From NCBI GenBank assembly GCA_018898235.1, contig JAHIJU010000107.1, forward strand, positions 1-6,567: a DNA stretch of 6,567 nucleotides, read 5' to 3'. Of the stretch, positions 5,562-6,567 are shown piece after piece. The first letter of the stretch is position 1. Every line of letters begins with the position of its first letter. The position numbers and the translations under genes are program-made. The notes under the pieces were generated by a model. That model searched no databases, was not told where the DNA came from, and saw nothing but the letters and a program-made list of their open reading frames with translations. The DNA comes from Actinomycetota bacterium (GTDB lineage: Bacteria; Actinomycetota; Actinomycetes; Actinomycetales; Cellulomonadaceae).

Positions 5562-6567
5562 ATGTTTCCCATCCGAAGGACCACCCTGAGCGCGCTCGGC
5601 GCCTGCGCCGTCGCCGCCCTGGCGCTCACGGCCTGCAGCTCCGGCACCACCAGCAGCTCGCAGACCCCGCTGTCCACCCCCGGCGCCTCGATCTCGGGCA
5701 CCGTGACGTTCTGGCACGCGTACTCCGCCGACTCCAACGAGGCGAAGACGCTCGACACGGTGCTCATCCCGAAGTTCGAGTCCGAGCACCCGGGAGTCAC
5801 CGTCAACGCGGTTCCCGTCCCCTACGACGACCTGCACCAGAAGCTGGTCACCGCCGTGGCCGGCGACACGCTGCCCGACCTGGTGCGGGCCGACATCATG
5901 TGGGTCCCCGAGCTCGCGGACCTCGGTGTCCTCGTGCCGCTCGACGAGCAGATGCCGGACTTCACCAGCTACTCCGACCAGGTCTACCCCGGTGCACTGG
6001 CCACCAACGCCTGGAAGGACCACTACTACGGGCTGCCGCTGGACACCAACACGCGCGTCATGCTCTACAACGCCGACGCCCTTGCCAAGGCCGGCCTGAC
6101 GAAGGCCCCGGCGACGTTCGCCGATCTGCGCGCCGATGCGCCCAAGCTGACGGCCGCGGGTGTCTCCACGTTCGCGGACAACAGCACCTCGGGCTGGAAC
6201 GTGCTGCCGTGGATCTGGAGCGCGGGCGGGTCGGTCACCGACGACAAGGTCACCAAGGCCACCGGCTACCTGAACTCGGCCGCCTCGGTGGCCGGCGTCC
6301 AGCTGCTCGTCGACCTCTACAAGGAGAAGGCGATCCCGGACACCATCCTCGGCGGCGAGGGCGGGACCGCCACCTCCGACGGGCTGGCCACCGGTGCCTA
6401 CGCCACGATCCTCGACGGGCCGTGGATGTACCCGATCTTCGCCTCCCAGTACCCGAACTTCCAGGTCAAGGCGGCCCCCGTCCCGGCCGGTGACGGTGGC
6501 AGCATCTCGGTGGTCGGCGGCGAGTCCGTCGTGCTCACGCAGTCCTCGAAGAACAAGGACGCAGCGA
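5562..6567 (+). CDS. ABC importer substrate-binding lipoprotein, family 1 (sugar type), 3' end outside window
   Basis: The frame runs open from ATG 5562 to the end of the window: 335 codons, with the C-terminal part missing (such proteins usually have about 410-440 residues). GGAGG at 5551-5555 lies 6 nt before the ATG. A basic start (MFPIRR) and hydrophobic stretch lead to the lipobox LTAC with Cys25, so it is a lipoprotein anchored outside the membrane, followed by a Ser/Thr-rich spacer (26-46). The mature part has family-1 landmarks: GTVTFWHAYS (46-55), a helix ending in KFESEHPGV (71-79), AGDTLPDLVRADIMWVPELADLG (100-122), and GLPLDTNTRVMLYNADAL (157-174). Aromatic residues such as Trp51, Trp212, Trp217, Trp219 and Trp288 could stack on a sugar. 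It should deliver a sugar or oligosaccharide to a CUT1-type importer whose permease genes probably follow downstream. The exact substrate is not decidable. The divergent ROK gene is its likely regulator. Confidence 0.93.
   Translation, partial: MFPIRRTTLSALGACAVAALALTACSSGTTSSSQTPLSTPGASISGTVTFWHAYSADSNEAKTLDTVLIPKFESEHPGVTVNAVPVPYDDLHQKLVTAVAGDTLPDLVRADIMWVPELADLGVLVPLDEQMPDFTSYSDQVYPGALATNAWKDHYYGLPLDTNTRVMLYNADALAKAGLTKAPATFADLRADAPKLTAAGVSTFADNSTSGWNVLPWIWSAGGSVTDDKVTKATGYLNSAASVAGVQLLVDLYKEKAIPDTILGGEGGTATSDGLATGAYATILDGPWMYPIFASQYPNFQVKAAPVPAGDGGSISVVGGESVVLTQSSKNKDAA

Noticed and set aside
5536..5589. 17-codon leader ORF (ATG 5536, stop 5587-5589) overlapping the start of the substrate-binding protein
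   Set aside because: It lacks a convincing ribosome site, and its codons have no run of one amino acid that would suggest attenuation. Probably chance.

Overview
The window is high-GC DNA (GC-rich third codon positions, GTG starts, strong GGAGG-type ribosome sites) and fits an actinomycete chromosome. The genus cannot be named from the sequence alone. It holds eight protein-coding genes, two of them cut by the window edges, packed into three transcription blocks. I see no RNA genes, insertion sequences, CRISPR arrays or clear foreign DNA.

Block 1 (1-1460, + strand) is the distal part of a propionate-degrading methylcitrate-cycle operon: the C-terminal end of methylisocitrate lyase (prpB) followed by 2-methylcitrate synthase (prpC). 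PrpC condenses propionyl-CoA with oxaloacetate. PrpB splits the resulting methylisocitrate into pyruvate and succinate. The dehydratase PrpD is probably upstream, outside the window.

Block 2 (1461-4104, + strand) is a compact four-gene unit: a small membrane protein with a SHOCT domain, a membrane-anchored protein with a Gly/Arg/Met-rich linker and a PepSY-like C-terminal domain, an OmpR/PhoB-type response regulator, and its HAMP-containing histidine kinase. Two junctions are 4-bp stop/start overlaps (ATGA, GTGA) and the third gap is 8 bp, so the four products are probably made together as one envelope-sensing system. A 9-bp tandem direct repeat in the 121-bp upstream gap is a candidate autoregulatory site for the response regulator. 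The signal is unknown.

Block 3 (4189-6567) is a divergent sugar-uptake locus. A ROK-family repressor (- strand) faces the start of a lipoprotein substrate-binding protein of a CUT1-type ABC importer (+ strand, cut by the window end). The 212-bp divergent gap holds a good -10 for the repressor, a plausible promoter for the importer, a cluster of TGAC repeats and a small palindrome, which are candidate operator elements.

No gene here belongs to a clearly undescribed system. The least explained part is block 2, especially the PepSY-like accessory protein and its possible partnership with the short acidic sensor loop of the kinase.
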